A DNA stretch of 64,000 bases from Paenibacillus sp. J5C2022 (GCF_025567625.1 NZ_JAOQJC010000019.1:1-64000); one strand, 5' to 3'. Counted from the stretch's first letter, positions 1 to 10,863 are shown. The notes: generated by a model from the sequence alone, not told the origin. Numbers and translations are program-made.

Positions 1-2718
1 GTAGCTCTCATTCCCATTCGTACCCAGGCTGACAACGGGAGCTCCGTTATCCAACCGGAAGCGATTCGATCCGGCAGCCACATCATTGCCGACTTCATCA
101 GAGGCGCGGATATGCAAATACCAGTCGCCGTTCACACCGGTTTGTGTTAGCGTATCCCCACTTGCAAAGCTTGCCCATGCGGCGCTGTCGTCCGGGGTGC
201 CGGATGTTTGCGTCCACACTGCTTGCAGACTGTCCGAATCGACGCCGCTCTCGCTGTCGCTGACGGTAACGGTCGTCGAAGCTCTTGTCGCATACGTTTC
301 ATTCCCGTTAATGCCAAAGCTGACAACGGGAACGCCGTTATCCAATCGGAAGCGATTCGATCCGGCATTGACAACATTGCCCGCTTTATCGGCAGCCTTG
401 ATATGTAAATACCAATCGCCATTCACGCCGCTTTGTGTGAGCGAATCCCCGCTTGAGAAGCTTGCCCATGCTGCTCCGTCATCCGGCGTGACGGAACTTT
501 GCGTCCATACATATTGCAGGCTGTCCGTATCGACGCCGCTCTCGCCGTCGCTCACTTCGACTGTTGTCGAAGCTGTCGCGGCATACGTTTCATTTCCATT
601 CGCGCCCAAGCTAACGGTAGGCGCTATTGCGTCCTTCATTACGGTTATGGTGTATGTCTTCCCTGCAGAAAAGTACGGCTCCACATGTGCCTGAATGACG
701 GTAGAGTCTCCCGTTAGCGGAACATGAACTGCCAAAGCGCTCGTTTCATACGCCCCGTTGATGAGCAGTTCGGCATGCAGGGGGCTCGCCAGCGTCGCCG
801 TCACGTTCACGCTGCTGACCGAGGGACTGACGTATCCCGTATAGCTGGTGATATTGGGATGGAAATGGGGGCTTATCGTACCTGTATCGACAGTCATATG
901 GCTTAAATTCACATTGCCTGGGATAGTAGCTTGACCCTCAGATCCACTTCCCCACGCCACGATGCTGCCGTCCGACTTTAATGCCAAGGAATGATGCAGG
1001 CCAGCAGCGATCGCTACAACACCGCTCTGTGCTGTCGTCGGAACGCTCGTTTGCCCCTGAGTGTCACTCCCCCACGCGATGACACTGCCATCTGACTTCA
1101 ACGCCAAGGAATGACGGAATCCAGCTGCAATCGCTACGACGCCGCTCTGCGCCGCAGACGGGACGGCCGTTAGACCAAAACGATCGTCTCCCCAAGCGAC
1201 GACACTGCCGTCCGACTTTAGTGCTAAGGAATGGTTCAGTCCAGTCGCAATCGCTTTGACGCCGCTCTGGGCTGCAGTCGGTGCAGTCGCTTGGCCAAAG
1301 ATATCGTAGCCCCATCCGACGACACTGCCGTCCGACTTTAACGCCAACGTATGATTGCCTTCAGACGCAATCGCTTTGACGCCGCTTTGCGCTGCGGCCG
1401 GGACCGTCGTTTGACCTGCATCATTGATCCCCCACGCAATGACACTGCCATCCGACTTTAACGCCACAGAATGATTGGCACCTGCCACAATCGAAGCCAC
1501 ACCACTCCGCGCTGCGGCCGGAACCGTCGTTTTTCCATGATCTGAGTCCCCCCATGCAATGACGCTCCCGTCCGACTTTAACGCCAACGAATGGTCGGAA
1601 CCAGAATCGATCGATACCACGCCGCTTTGCGCTGCGGGCGGGATGGCCGTCTGGCCTTTATCATTGCTCCCCCACGCGACGCCCCCCCCATCCGACTTCA
1701 AGGCCAGGGAATGATCATAACCAGCAGCTATTCTTTTTGCTTTCACAGGCTTCGATAATTCTGCCGGCACGTCTAGATTACCATCACTATTGCTTTTGCC
1801 CCATACCACTATACTCCCATCTGTCTTTAGCACCATAGAGTGTTGAGCTTTTCTCTCGTTATCGACAGCGAGCCCCGCCGCAATCGCAATGACACCGCTC
1901 TGCGCTTCGGGCGGGGGGGCCAGTCCATCTCCCCATATGATGACGGAACCATCCTCCTTTAACGCCAATGAGTGGTAACTTCCACCAGAAATCGCGACAA
2001 CACCACTCTGTGCAGCTACGGGGACTTCCGCTTGACCCAAATTGTTGTAACCCCAAGCGATGACGGAACCATCCTCCTTTAATGCCAAAGAATGAGAAAG
2101 ACCACTAGAAACCGCGACAACACCGCTTTGTGCAGCTACGGGGACGTCGTTTTGACCATAGTCATTCCAACCAAAAGCGATAACGGAACCATCCTCCTTT
2201 AACGCTAAAGTATGGCCTCCTCCAGCAGAAATCGCGACAACACCGCTTTGTGCAGCTGCGGGGACGATACTTGCAGATATGTCACCCCAAACGATGACGG
2301 AACCATCCTCCTTTAACGCCGCAGAATGAAATGTTCCAGCAGAAATCGCGACAACACCGCTCTGTGCAGCTACGGGGACTTCCGTTTGACCAAGACTGTT
2401 AGTGCCCCAAGCGATGACGGAACCATTCTCCTTTAACACCATATTGTGAAAGTACCCCGCATCAATCGCAATGACGCCGCTCTGCGCATTGGCAGGGACG
2501 TTCGCTTTCCCCTTATAGTTATCGCCCCAAGCGACGACACTGCCGTCCGTCATTAACGCTAAGCTATGCCTCGCTCCATTAGCAATGGAGACCGCCCCTT
2601 GTAAACCGGCTGCTGAGTGCGCCGCTTCTGCGGTATGCCATTGAGGTATTTCGATCATGCCTATTAATAGAACAATGACTACGATGATAGATACTCTGCT
2701 TTGAACCCTTCTTTTCAC
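1..2718 (-). CDS. Secreted RCC1-repeat protein (two propellers) with cadherin-like and repeated C-terminal domains, partial
   Basis: The frame is open from a GTG at 2718 to the left window edge (906 codons, no stop), so the 3' end is missing. The GTG follows the purine-rich GGAAGAGGAG. The N-terminus is basic and then hydrophobic (RVSIIVVIVLLIGMI), a signal peptide probably cleaved near HTAEAA. Fourteen repeats follow with the core H-S-L-A-L-K-x-D-G-S-V-x-A-W-G, mostly spaced exactly 40 residues (120 bp). The first seven are of the KEDGS type and the last seven of the KSDGS type, separated by a longer insert, which suggests two seven-bladed RCC1 beta-propellers. Next comes a cadherin-like beta-sandwich (about residues 600-690) and then 97-residue repeats starting T/V-VS-x-G-x-NGNE-T/S-Y. 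At least two full copies and the start of a third are present. A surface adhesion or binding role is inferred; the ligand is unknown. Confidence 0.85.
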   Translation of the reverse strand, partial: MKRRVQSRVSIIVVIVLLIGMIEIPQWHTAEAAHSAAGLQGAVSIANGARHSLALMTDGSVVAWGDNYKGKANVPANAQSGVIAIDAGYFHNMVLKENGSVIAWGTNSLGQTEVPVAAQSGVVAISAGTFHSAALKEDGSVIVWGDISASIVPAAAQSGVVAISAGGGHTLALKEDGSVIAFGWNDYGQNDVPVAAQSGVVAVSSGLSHSLALKEDGSVIAWGYNNLGQAEVPVAAQSGVVAISGGSYHSLALKEDGSVIIWGDGLAPPPEAQSGVIAIAAGLAVDNERKAQHSMVLKTDGSIVVWGKSNSDGNLDVPAELSKPVKAKRIAAGYDHSLALKSDGGGVAWGSNDKGQTAIPPAAQSGVVSIDSGSDHSLALKSDGSVIAWGDSDHGKTTVPAAARSGVASIVAGANHSVALKSDGSVIAWGINDAGQTTVPAAAQSGVKAIASEGNHTLALKSDGSVVGWGYDIFGQATAPTAAQSGVKAIATGLNHSLALKSDGSVVAWGDDRFGLTAVPSAAQSGVVAIAAGFRHSLALKSDGSVIAWGSDTQGQTSVPTTAQSGVVAIAAGLHHSLALKSDGSIVAWGSGSEGQATIPGNVNLSHMTVDTGTISPHFHPNITSYTGYVSPSVSSVNVTATLASPLHAELLINGAYETSALAVHVPLTGDSTVIQAHVEPYFSAGKTYTITVMKDAIAPTVSLGANGNETYAATASTTVEVSDGESGVDTDSLQYVWTQSSVTPDDGAAWASFSSGDSLTQSGVNGDWYLHIKAADKAGNVVNAGSNRFRLDNGVPVVSFGINGNETYATRASTTVTVSDSESGVDSDSLQAVWTQTSGTPDDSAAWASFASGDTLTQTGVNGDWYLHIRASDEVGNDVAAGSNRFRLDNGAPVVSLGTNGNESY

Positions 2719-2884
2719 CTTTCGCGCTCCTCTTCCTCTTCATTTCATAGCCTCTATACGACTCACAATGGAGAATTGGCTATGATGCTTGCCTATTCTC
2801 GCATATTCATTACCTTGTAATCTTAAAGGTTTCTTAAAACTTTCTCTTCTCATTTGGATAAAGTACTCAACCCTGTAAGAATTG

Positions 2885-2900
2885 TTGTACTATAGTACAA
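2885..2900. promoter_or_regulatory. Perfect 16-bp palindrome upstream of the two-component genes
   Basis: TTGTACTATAGTACAA is a perfect palindrome that overlaps a possible -10 hexamer (TACTAT), 65 bp before the sensor kinase start. Two ACATGT hexamers follow within 25 bp. It is a candidate operator in the divergent region between the RCC1 gene and the kinase gene. The regulator is not identified. Confidence 0.45.
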
Positions 2901-2965
2901 ACATGTTTCTTCAGGGGACATGTGAAAAGGCGGTTATCACTTTTTTTGGAGGCTAAAGCGGGATT

Positions 2966-4360
2966 ATGAAACTCTCTTTTAAATTATGGCTGTACTTTAT
3001 TGTCAGCAGCGCCGCAGCTATTGTATTGGCCGTCACGCTTGCTCTGACCTTGGGGCAAATATTGCAGCCCGGTCATACGTATGAAACATTAAAAGCAATG
3101 GCAAACGAAATGATCTTAGAGGTCAACCAAAACGGGGAAAAGGAGGCAGCGCTCATTGAAGTCACGGAGGTCTATCAATCCCAGAACCCTTCGTTTGTTT
3201 TTGAGTGGCTCCATACTGACGGTGCGATTGTATATGCCTCAGACGGTCGAACGCAGGCATACAGCCCTTCCGAGCTCATCCATCTGCTAGCTAACGAATC
3301 GGACAGCTATTGGGACCTGGAACATCCCGTCAGTATGATGTATCCGGCCGATATTTCGGGGCACAACTACTATTTGTATCTTGAGATCCCCCCGGAAGCC
3401 ATGAGGGAATCACAAATTCTTTTATATTTCCGTTCATGGACATCCCTTCTCTCTCTTTTCATTCCCTTTCTCGTATTTATCATTACGCCGTATTTCTTTA
3501 CCTATCATTTCTTTCATGCTTTGCGCAAACGGTTAAAAGGGATAAATGAAGCCCTCTCGGGCATGTCGATCGATCGTCGCCGTGAAATCCATGACGACCA
3601 TAACGATGAAATCGGGCAGCTCGCCCAACATTTCAATGCCATGTCGAAGCGGATTCGTGAACAATTCGCACAGATTCAAGATCAGGAAACCAAGCGCAAA
3701 ACGTTGATTTCCAACTTATCTCATGATCTGCGAACGCCTCTCACTAATATTCTTGGTTACGCGCAAGCCATACAGAGAGGCATATATAAAAATGAAGACG
3801 AGTTGCAAGCTCATGCCGATATTATCCTTAGCCGCTCGCAATACATGGAAAAACTGATCAACGCGTTGTTTCAAGTGTCGCAATACGATCTCCATGGCGT
3901 TCAAATTCAGAAAAACCCTACCCAATTAGCTGTGATGTTGAGAAAAGTACTGGCAGAATACATCGCCGTTCTGGAGTCAAAGGGAATCGAAATGGATATC
4001 TCGATTCCGGAAATAAGCATGACATTGATGGCTGATGTCAACTTGCTGGAACGTGCAATGCGCAACTTGATCGATAACGCGATAAAATACGGAGCAACTG
4101 GGAAATATCTGAGAGTGGAGTACAAGGAGGCGGAAGAAGGGGTATCCTTTTCTGTCATTGATCACGGACAAGGGGTTCCCCCAGAACAGCAGCCGTTTCT
4201 CTTTGACCGTTTCTACCAGGGGAGTCAGAATAGAGGCGGTGAAGGCTTCGGCATAGGATTATCCATTGTGAAAGAAATCGCTCATGCCCATGGCGGCGGG
4301 GTATCCCTGTACAGCGCACCCGGCAAGGAAACGCGCTTCACGGTGACATTGCCCCGGTGA
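2966..4360 (+). CDS. Sensor histidine kinase
   Basis: A membrane sensor kinase of 464 residues. TM1 spans about residues 8-30, an extracytoplasmic sensor segment about 31-150, and TM2 about 155-183. A HAMP linker follows (about 184-236). The HisKA H-box NLSHDLRTPLT has the phosphoacceptor near His253. The ATPase domain shows the N-box NLIDNAIKYG, the G1 box DHGQGVP and the G2 motif GFGIGLSIV. The sensor segment is typical in size for EnvZ/PhoR-like kinases and gives no ligand clue. GGAGG lies 12-14 nt before the ATG. The gene is followed after 55 bp by its response regulator. Target genes are not evident, although the neighbouring divergent surface-protein gene is a possibility. Confidence 0.92.
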   Translation: MKLSFKLWLYFIVSSAAAIVLAVTLALTLGQILQPGHTYETLKAMANEMILEVNQNGEKEAALIEVTEVYQSQNPSFVFEWLHTDGAIVYASDGRTQAYSPSELIHLLANESDSYWDLEHPVSMMYPADISGHNYYLYLEIPPEAMRESQILLYFRSWTSLLSLFIPFLVFIITPYFFTYHFFHALRKRLKGINEALSGMSIDRRREIHDDHNDEIGQLAQHFNAMSKRIREQFAQIQDQETKRKTLISNLSHDLRTPLTNILGYAQAIQRGIYKNEDELQAHADIILSRSQYMEKLINALFQVSQYDLHGVQIQKNPTQLAVMLRKVLAEYIAVLESKGIEMDISIPEISMTLMADVNLLERAMRNLIDNAIKYGATGKYLRVEYKEAEEGVSFSVIDHGQGVPPEQQPFLFDRFYQGSQNRGGEGFGIGLSIVKEIAHAHGGGVSLYSAPGKETRFTVTLPR

Positions 4361-4415
4361 TATAATGATTATATTAAAGGAGTAGGCGTGTCGCTAGCAT
4401 GAGGAGGTAACCCAC

Positions 4416-5108
4416 TTGACTGATTCCCGAATCCTTATCGTTGATGACGACCCGGACATTCGTCATTTAATAGGCATTCATTTGCAAGAAGAAAGCATGC
4501 CTTATACGGAGGCAAGCAGCGGAAAGGAAGCGTTGCAATTGCTGCAGCGGGAATCCTTTGATTTGATCATATTGGATCTGATGATGGATGACACGGACGG
4601 CTGGCAAGCTCTGCAGCATATCCGTTCTTCTCACAACCACACCCCTGTCATTGTTGTGAGCGCTTTAAGCGAGACGGAGAAAAAAATTAAAACCCTTGGC
4701 TTGGGAGCCGACGATTATGTGACCAAACCGTTCATCCCCAGTGAGCTCGTTGCCCGAGTTATGGCCAATATCCGGAGAAGTCGAAGTCCGCTGACCACGG
4801 TAACGGCCAATCGCCTTCAATTCGGGCCTATCATTCTTCATTTAGACTCTCTGTCGATGGAAAAAGAAGGGGAAAAGTTTCAGCTCACGCAAACGGAATG
4901 CGATTTGCTTTCCGTATTTATGCGCAAGCCCGGTCATACGTTCACGAAAGACGAGCTGTATCAAGCCGTATGGCATCACGAGCAATATGATCCCAATAGT
5001 CTTAGCGTATATATCAATTTCCTGCGAAAAAAAATCGAAGATAACCCGAAGATGCCCGCGTACATTCAGACGATACGCGGAATCGGATATCGCTTTGCCT
5101 CGGGGTAA
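4416..5108 (+). CDS. OmpR/PhoB-family response regulator
   Basis: A response regulator of 230 residues. The receiver domain (about residues 5-118) has the acidic pair DDD at 10-12, the phosphorylation site Asp54 in ILDLMMDD and the conserved Lys104 in VTKPF. The C-terminal winged helix (about 135-228) ends in the family signature IQTIRGIGYRF. The start is a TTG preceded at good spacing by GAGGAGG; no ATG with a better site exists. It is almost certainly the partner of the kinase just upstream and acts as a DNA-binding transcription factor when phosphorylated. Confidence 0.92.
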   Translation: MTDSRILIVDDDPDIRHLIGIHLQEESMPYTEASSGKEALQLLQRESFDLIILDLMMDDTDGWQALQHIRSSHNHTPVIVVSALSETEKKIKTLGLGADDYVTKPFIPSELVARVMANIRRSRSPLTTVTANRLQFGPIILHLDSLSMEKEGEKFQLTQTECDLLSVFMRKPGHTFTKDELYQAVWHHEQYDPNSLSVYINFLRKKIEDNPKMPAYIQTIRGIGYRFASG

Positions 5109-5119
5109 TCCAAGTAAGT

Positions 5120-5146
5120 GGCTGTCCTTTCACGAACAGGACAGCC
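5120..5146. terminator. Hairpin terminator between convergent genes
   Basis: A perfect 9-bp stem (GGCTGTCCT / AGGACAGCC) with a 9-nt loop lies 12 bp after the response regulator stop, in the gap to the convergent ecsB-like gene. The T-run is poor on both sides, so efficiency is uncertain. Confidence 0.55.
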
Positions 5147-5167
5147 CCTTCCCTGTATCCGACCTTC

Positions 5168-6421
5168 TTATGCGTCCTCATCCAGTTCCTTCTCCATTCT
5201 GACCCGGAGCCGCGAGGGACGCCACATGCCGGCATACAGCAGAACACCTGCCAGCGCGGCAACAGCGGGAAGCGCTATGCCTTGCAGGAAGAGCGTTATC
5301 CCGCAGGGCAGCCAGAGCAAGATCGCTCCCGTCAAGCTCGCCCATCTGTCCACTGACATTACCCCATCCATGTGCTGGCGTTCAGGCAGCGGATAGATCT
5401 GCTTCCATACCGTATAGCGATGGCTGTGCCTGAGACTGCCAAGCTGCACGAAATAGATTAATAGAAACAACATATACGCCAGTGCCGCACCCCATCCTTG
5501 TCCATACCCTTCTCCCGCAGCCCAGAATACGACCGTTCCACCCAGCAGAAGCAAGCGGACAAGAATTCCGCCTATCTCCGTGCGGAACAGAGTAGCCGCA
5601 TATAAATATTGGAATGTACGCGACCTGCTGAAGCTTATTGTCGGCAGCAGCCATGCCAGATAGCTCCTGCGCTTGACGCGTGAAGACACTACTGGCACAT
5701 CGATGAACATACTGAAGAACAGCCCCATCCGTCTCCGCGTATTCTCCTCTTCTTCAATTAATCGCTCCCAAGGAAACCCCTGCGCATTCGGAAGCCGGTA
5801 CAAAAGCGTCATAGCTGCAACGGCAAGCACGACGAGCCCCAGCGCTATCCACCAGCTGTAGCTTAACGCCATCCCTATTACAGCGGCAGTGAGCAGCCAG
5901 CGCAGCCAGCGATAAGCCGTACGCTGAGAGCTCCAGTTCAACTGGCGCTCTCTCCAAGCTCCAGCGGCATTGACCAGCTTCAGAGCAATTGCGGCCAGCA
6001 CCAGGATAGCCGCTTCGCCTTCATGAACGCCTTGACGATAAATCGGCATATACAAGAGAAGCACGACTGCCGCAACGGAGAAGCTCAATCTCGCTGAACG
6101 AAGCAGCGAGCCCCGCAAGTACATGCCCATCTCATGCTCTCTCGGCATCAGATAGACGGTATCCGCCGGACGGAGCAAGGTACGCAGCGGGCTCCAGCAC
6201 AATACCGGTGTCAGAACGACAACACCTGTCGCTGCAACAGGGAAATTAGGGGACAGATCGCTAATCAGCTTCCCGTACCCGATCGCCGACACGATGAATA
6301 CCAGCGACAAGAATCCAGGAAAGCCGCTTTGTCCCATATAGCGAATATAAGGCATGATCTCCCGGCGGAAAGCGGCCGCCCGATCTCGCCTGATGGACTC
6401 TGGCTTCCATGCGCCGGCCAT
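5168..6421 (-). CDS. ecsB: ABC transporter permease, EcsB family
   Basis: A 417-residue integral membrane protein with several hydrophobic segments (for example FLSLVFIVSAIGYGKLI, VAAVVLLLYMPIY and ILLWLPCGITLFLQGIAL). Length and position after an EcsA-type ATPase match the EcsB permease of Bacillus. Its ATG overlaps the ecsA stop codon by one base (TAATG), so the two are translationally coupled. In Bacillus, Ecs affects secretion, competence and intramembrane proteolysis by RasP. The transported substrate is not shown by the sequence. The convergent terminator at 5120-5146 would end the unit. Confidence 0.8.
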   Translation of the reverse strand: MAGAWKPESIRRDRAAAFRREIMPYIRYMGQSGFPGFLSLVFIVSAIGYGKLISDLSPNFPVAATGVVVLTPVLCWSPLRTLLRPADTVYLMPREHEMGMYLRGSLLRSARLSFSVAAVVLLLYMPIYRQGVHEGEAAILVLAAIALKLVNAAGAWRERQLNWSSQRTAYRWLRWLLTAAVIGMALSYSWWIALGLVVLAVAAMTLLYRLPNAQGFPWERLIEEEENTRRRMGLFFSMFIDVPVVSSRVKRRSYLAWLLPTISFSRSRTFQYLYAATLFRTEIGGILVRLLLLGGTVVFWAAGEGYGQGWGAALAYMLFLLIYFVQLGSLRHSHRYTVWKQIYPLPERQHMDGVMSVDRWASLTGAILLWLPCGITLFLQGIALPAVAALAGVLLYAGMWRPSRLRVRMEKELDEDA

Positions 6422-7167
6422 TACGGGGCACCTCCAGCGACCAGTCGGTAGAACGCCTCCTCCAGCGTCCCCCTCCCCTTCTCTAATCCGGCAGCCAAGA
6501 GCACTTGCTCCAGATTACCGTAAGCCACCACCTCTCCGTGATGAAGCACGACGAACTTGTCGCAATAGGCTTCCACCGTGGATAGAATATGAGAGCTCAT
6601 CAGAATAGCCGCCCCTTGCGACTTCACTGCTTCAAGCTCATCCAACAGCGAGCGTATGCCCAGCGGATCAAGTCCAAGGAAAGGCTCATCAATTATGTAT
6701 AGCGGAGGAGCGGCCAGCAATGCGCTCATAATCATCACCTTCTGCCGCATCCCCTTCGACAGATGGGCGGCGAACGCCTTTCGCTTCGGCTCCATCTGAT
6801 ACTGCCGCAGCAATGACTCCACTCTGTGGTCATAATCGCTGTCCTTGACAGCGTAAGCCATGCCGCTTAGACGCAAATGCTCCTCCACCGTCAATTCGTC
6901 ATACAAGACTGGAGACTCCGGCACATAAGCGAAGGCCTCCCTGTATCGTTCCGGATTTTCCGCCAGCATCACCTCAGCCACTCGAACACTTCCGCTCTGC
7001 GGAGTCAGCAGCCCCAATATGTGCTTGATCGTTGTGCTTTTTCCCGCGCCGTTCAATCCGATCAGACCGACCATCTCGCCCGCTTCCACCTGAAAGCTGA
7101 CGTCATGCAGCACGGGCTTACGGGGATTGTAGCCCCCGGTCACTCCTGTCACCTGCAGTACACTCAC
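6421..7167 (-). CDS. ecsA: ABC transporter ATP-binding protein, EcsA family
   Basis: An ABC ATPase with Walker A GLNGAGKST, a variant signature HLSKGMRQK, Walker B LYIIDEPFLGLD and the switch His in MSSHIL. The GTG at 7167 is chosen because a GGGGGGAAGGA site precedes it and it gives 248 residues, the usual EcsA length. An upstream ATG at 7251 in the same frame lies inside the hairpin of the preceding gene. The LSKGMRQK signature instead of LSGGQ is typical of EcsA and similar exporter ATPases. It pairs with the coupled permease gene downstream. Confidence 0.88.
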   Translation of the reverse strand: MSVLQVTGVTGGYNPRKPVLHDVSFQVEAGEMVGLIGLNGAGKSTTIKHILGLLTPQSGSVRVAEVMLAENPERYREAFAYVPESPVLYDELTVEEHLRLSGMAYAVKDSDYDHRVESLLRQYQMEPKRKAFAAHLSKGMRQKVMIMSALLAAPPLYIIDEPFLGLDPLGIRSLLDELEAVKSQGAAILMSSHILSTVEAYCDKFVVLHHGEVVAYGNLEQVLLAAGLEKGRGTLEEAFYRLVAGGAP

Positions 7168-7243
7168 TATCCTTCCCCCCGGATCTTCCTGTAATAACCA
7201 CTTTACATCAGCATAAAGGATTCCTCCCGCAATAGCAAAATAA

Positions 7244-7321
7244 CCCCACAAAGTGAGGCTTTGCGGGGACCCGAAGCTTGTGAGAAAACAAGCTGCTCCC
7301 CGTTAACCGAGGAACAGCTTG
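7244..7321 (-). terminator. Two tandem terminator hairpins after the SLH-protein gene
   Basis: The first hairpin pairs 7289-7299 with 7311-7321 (11-bp arms, one mismatch). On the minus strand it is followed directly by TTTT. The second pairs 7244-7253 with 7259-7268 (10-bp arms, one G-T) and is followed by TTATTTT. Together they insulate the SLH gene from ecsA. Confidence 0.75.
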
Positions 7322-7326
7322 CCGCA

Positions 7327-8574
<1,248 letters not shown>

Positions 8575-8676
8575 AAAAGCCACTCTCCTTTAACGATTGC
8601 GGACAAGCCGCATTTTATCCTTCGCCCATAATGTTCGGCGGGGTAAGTTCGTTTTAAGGGGTGGCCTTCAAAAAAA

Positions 8677-10053
8677 TTATTCAGTTTTATCTTGCTGGCG
8701 TTTCTCCTTCAGCCATTTCGGCGCGCCTTTGTTCTTGTCGTCGCGCTTCCTGCTGGATTTCTTCCTTGCGGGAGTAGGCTGCGATTGTCCCTTGACGGCA
8801 CTTACGACTGGCTTCCGCTCCGTCATCGGGGAAGACGTCACGGAATCGCGCTGCCTGGCCCGTGTAGACGCAGTGCCGCTTGACGTCTTCGGCTTATAGC
8901 GGGTAGCTTCGCGCAATTGCTCCTCCGTCAACAGCTCTCCCCGGAACATCGTCCGCTCTTCAAGCGCAATTCCAAGCTCCTTGCGGAACTTGTTCATGAT
9001 GAACTTCTCCTGATGTGTAATAATCGTGACAACTGTTCCCGAGCGCCCCATTCTTCCCGTACGGCCTGCTCGATGCACATAATGGTCGGCATCCACTGCC
9101 GGATCAAGCTGGAGAACTAGCGGCAGCGCTTCGATGTCCAGACCGCGGGCGGCAACATCAGTCGCCAGCAGCAATTGGCAGCGGCCGTCGCGGAACCTGG
9201 CAAGAGTCGCGGCTCTGCGCTGCTTGTCCGCATCCCCATAGATCACTTCTGCATCGAAGCCCTCGTACTTCAGCTTCGATTCCCAATTGGATATGTCATT
9301 CGTATCGTTCAGGAAGAGCAGTGCGGACGAAGGGTTCAGCAGACGCAATAGCCGTCTGACAGTATCGAACTTGTCCCGCTTGTCGCACTGCACATAATAA
9401 TGCTGGATGCTCTCCGCGACGCGTACGTCCGGTTGAATGCCGATATGGCCGGGGTTCGTCATCCAGCGTCCTTCGAATCGGGCCATGTCCGGCGGGAAGG
9501 TAGCAGAGAAGAATGCCATCTGCCGGTTCTTCCCCATACTGAACAGCACCGTCTCCAGCTCCTTGGATGAGCCCAGCTGGAATGTCTGATCCGCCTCGTC
9601 GATAATGACATGCCGGACGCCGTGCAGCTTCAGCTTCTTCACCTTGAGCAGCTCATGTATCCGCCCTGGCGTACCTATCACCAGCTGCGGACGGAGCTTC
9701 AACTTCTCGATCTGCCGCTTCATCGCCGCTCCGCCGATCAACTGCTGCACCCGGATGCCCAGCGGCTCCGCATACAATTCCGCTACCCGCACAATCTGCA
9801 TCGCGAGCTCCTGCGTCGGGGACAGTATAACCGCTCCGATCGCATCCGACTTCGGGTCCAACTGCTGCAGGACGGGAAGCAGGAACGCCAGCGTCTTGCC
9901 GCTGCCCGTCTGGGACCGCACAGACAGATCGCCGCCCTCAAGCAGCGCAGGAATGGCAGCTTGCTGTACCTCCGTCGGCTCTCCGATGCCCTGCTCCTGA
10001 AGCAGATCGCATAATTTCTCATGAACACCCAGCTCTAACCATGTTTTTCCCAT
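8677..10053 (-). CDS. DEAD-box ATP-dependent RNA helicase
   Basis: A 458-residue DEAD-box helicase. The motifs run in order: Q-motif region GIGEPTEVQQAAIPALL, motif I QTGSGKT, Ia PTQELAMQ, Ib TPGR, II DEAD (IIDEADQTF), III SAT, then TDVAARGLDIE and VI HRAGRTGR. The last 80 residues are basic and low in complexity (KKSSRKRDDKNKG), as in RNA-binding tails of CshA/CshB-type helicases. It probably unwinds structured RNA in ribosome assembly or mRNA decay. It is a single gene with weak ribosome-binding context (GAGAGGG about 10 nt upstream). Confidence 0.92.
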   Translation of the reverse strand: MGKTWLELGVHEKLCDLLQEQGIGEPTEVQQAAIPALLEGGDLSVRSQTGSGKTLAFLLPVLQQLDPKSDAIGAVILSPTQELAMQIVRVAELYAEPLGIRVQQLIGGAAMKRQIEKLKLRPQLVIGTPGRIHELLKVKKLKLHGVRHVIIDEADQTFQLGSSKELETVLFSMGKNRQMAFFSATFPPDMARFEGRWMTNPGHIGIQPDVRVAESIQHYYVQCDKRDKFDTVRRLLRLLNPSSALLFLNDTNDISNWESKLKYEGFDAEVIYGDADKQRRAATLARFRDGRCQLLLATDVAARGLDIEALPLVLQLDPAVDADHYVHRAGRTGRMGRSGTVVTIITHQEKFIMNKFRKELGIALEERTMFRGELLTEEQLREATRYKPKTSSGTASTRARQRDSVTSSPMTERKPVVSAVKGQSQPTPARKKSSRKRDDKNKGAPKWLKEKRQQDKTE

Positions 10054-10083
10054 GTTCCAATACCCTCTCTTACCTCTGTGGAA

Positions 10084-10863
10084 TTACTTCCGATTCAATA
10101 AGCCGCCGAACAGCCTGTCGGCTATCCGCGGGAACAAGCCGTACAGCTTCATGCCAATGCCCGCCGCCTTCGGCAGGTCCAGCTCGGCCCGCTTCCGCTC
10201 CATGACGCGCACGATACAGCGCGCTACATAGTCCGGCTTCATCATAAACCACTTTATATTGTTCACATAATGGCCTTCCGGATCAGCCAGCGCAAAAAAC
10301 TCCGTATCGATCGGCCCCGGATTGACCGCCGACACGTGAATGCCCTGCGGCCTCAATTCCATGCGCATCGCGTTGGTCAAGCCGAGCACCGCATGCTTGG
10401 TGGCGGAGTAGGCGGAAGACTTCGCCGAAGCGAACTTGCCCGCCATGGAAGCGATGTTGACAATGTGCCCGCCTCCCTGCCGCTGCATGAAGGGCAAGGC
10501 CGCTTTCGCACAGCGCACAATGCCCATATAATTCGTCTCCATCATCGCCTGAAAGCGCTCGATCGGCATATCCTCGAAAGGCGAGAATTCGCCATAGCCG
10601 GCGTTATTCAACAATATATCGATTCTGCCATACCGGGCCACTATCGCCACCGCCGTCGCTTCAACCTGATGACCGTCCGTGACATCCATCACATAGTAGC
10701 TGCAGCCTTCTCCGATGCGGGCCGCATGCTCCTTCAGCTTCCGTTCATTGCGCCCCGTCAATACCGGAATCGCTCCGCGCTCAGCCAGCAGTGCAGCCGT
10801 CTTCGCTCCGATCCCGCTGGATGCACCCGTTATCCATACGATTGCTCCGTTCAACATCTCCAT
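10084..10863 (-). CDS. Short-chain dehydrogenase/reductase
   Basis: A classical SDR of about 258 residues. The cofactor motif is TGASSGIG near the N-terminus. NNAGYGEFSPF and the catalytic Ser-Tyr-Lys set (NIASMAGKFASAKSSAYSATKH) are present. The protein ends with the PGPIDTEFF segment and a basic tail. The start is uncertain. ATGs at 10863 and 10857 fit the family length, while an ATG at 10926 would add 21 residues outside the fold. NADP preference is suggested by Arg in TGRNERK. The substrate is unknown. Confidence 0.85.
   Translation of the reverse strand: MEMLNGAIVWITGASSGIGAKTAALLAERGAIPVLTGRNERKLKEHAARIGEGCSYYVMDVTDGHQVEATAVAIVARYGRIDILLNNAGYGEFSPFEDMPIERFQAMMETNYMGIVRCAKAALPFMQRQGGGHIVNIASMAGKFASAKSSAYSATKHAVLGLTNAMRMELRPQGIHVSAVNPGPIDTEFFALADPEGHYVNNIKWFMMKPDYVARCIVRVMERKRAELDLPKAAGIGMKLYGLFPRIADRLFGGLLNRK

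Noticed and set aside
1..2718. Frameshifted or decayed RCC1 gene
   Set aside because: Short open frames on other strands suggested decay, but the minus-strand frame from 2718 is open all the way to the edge.
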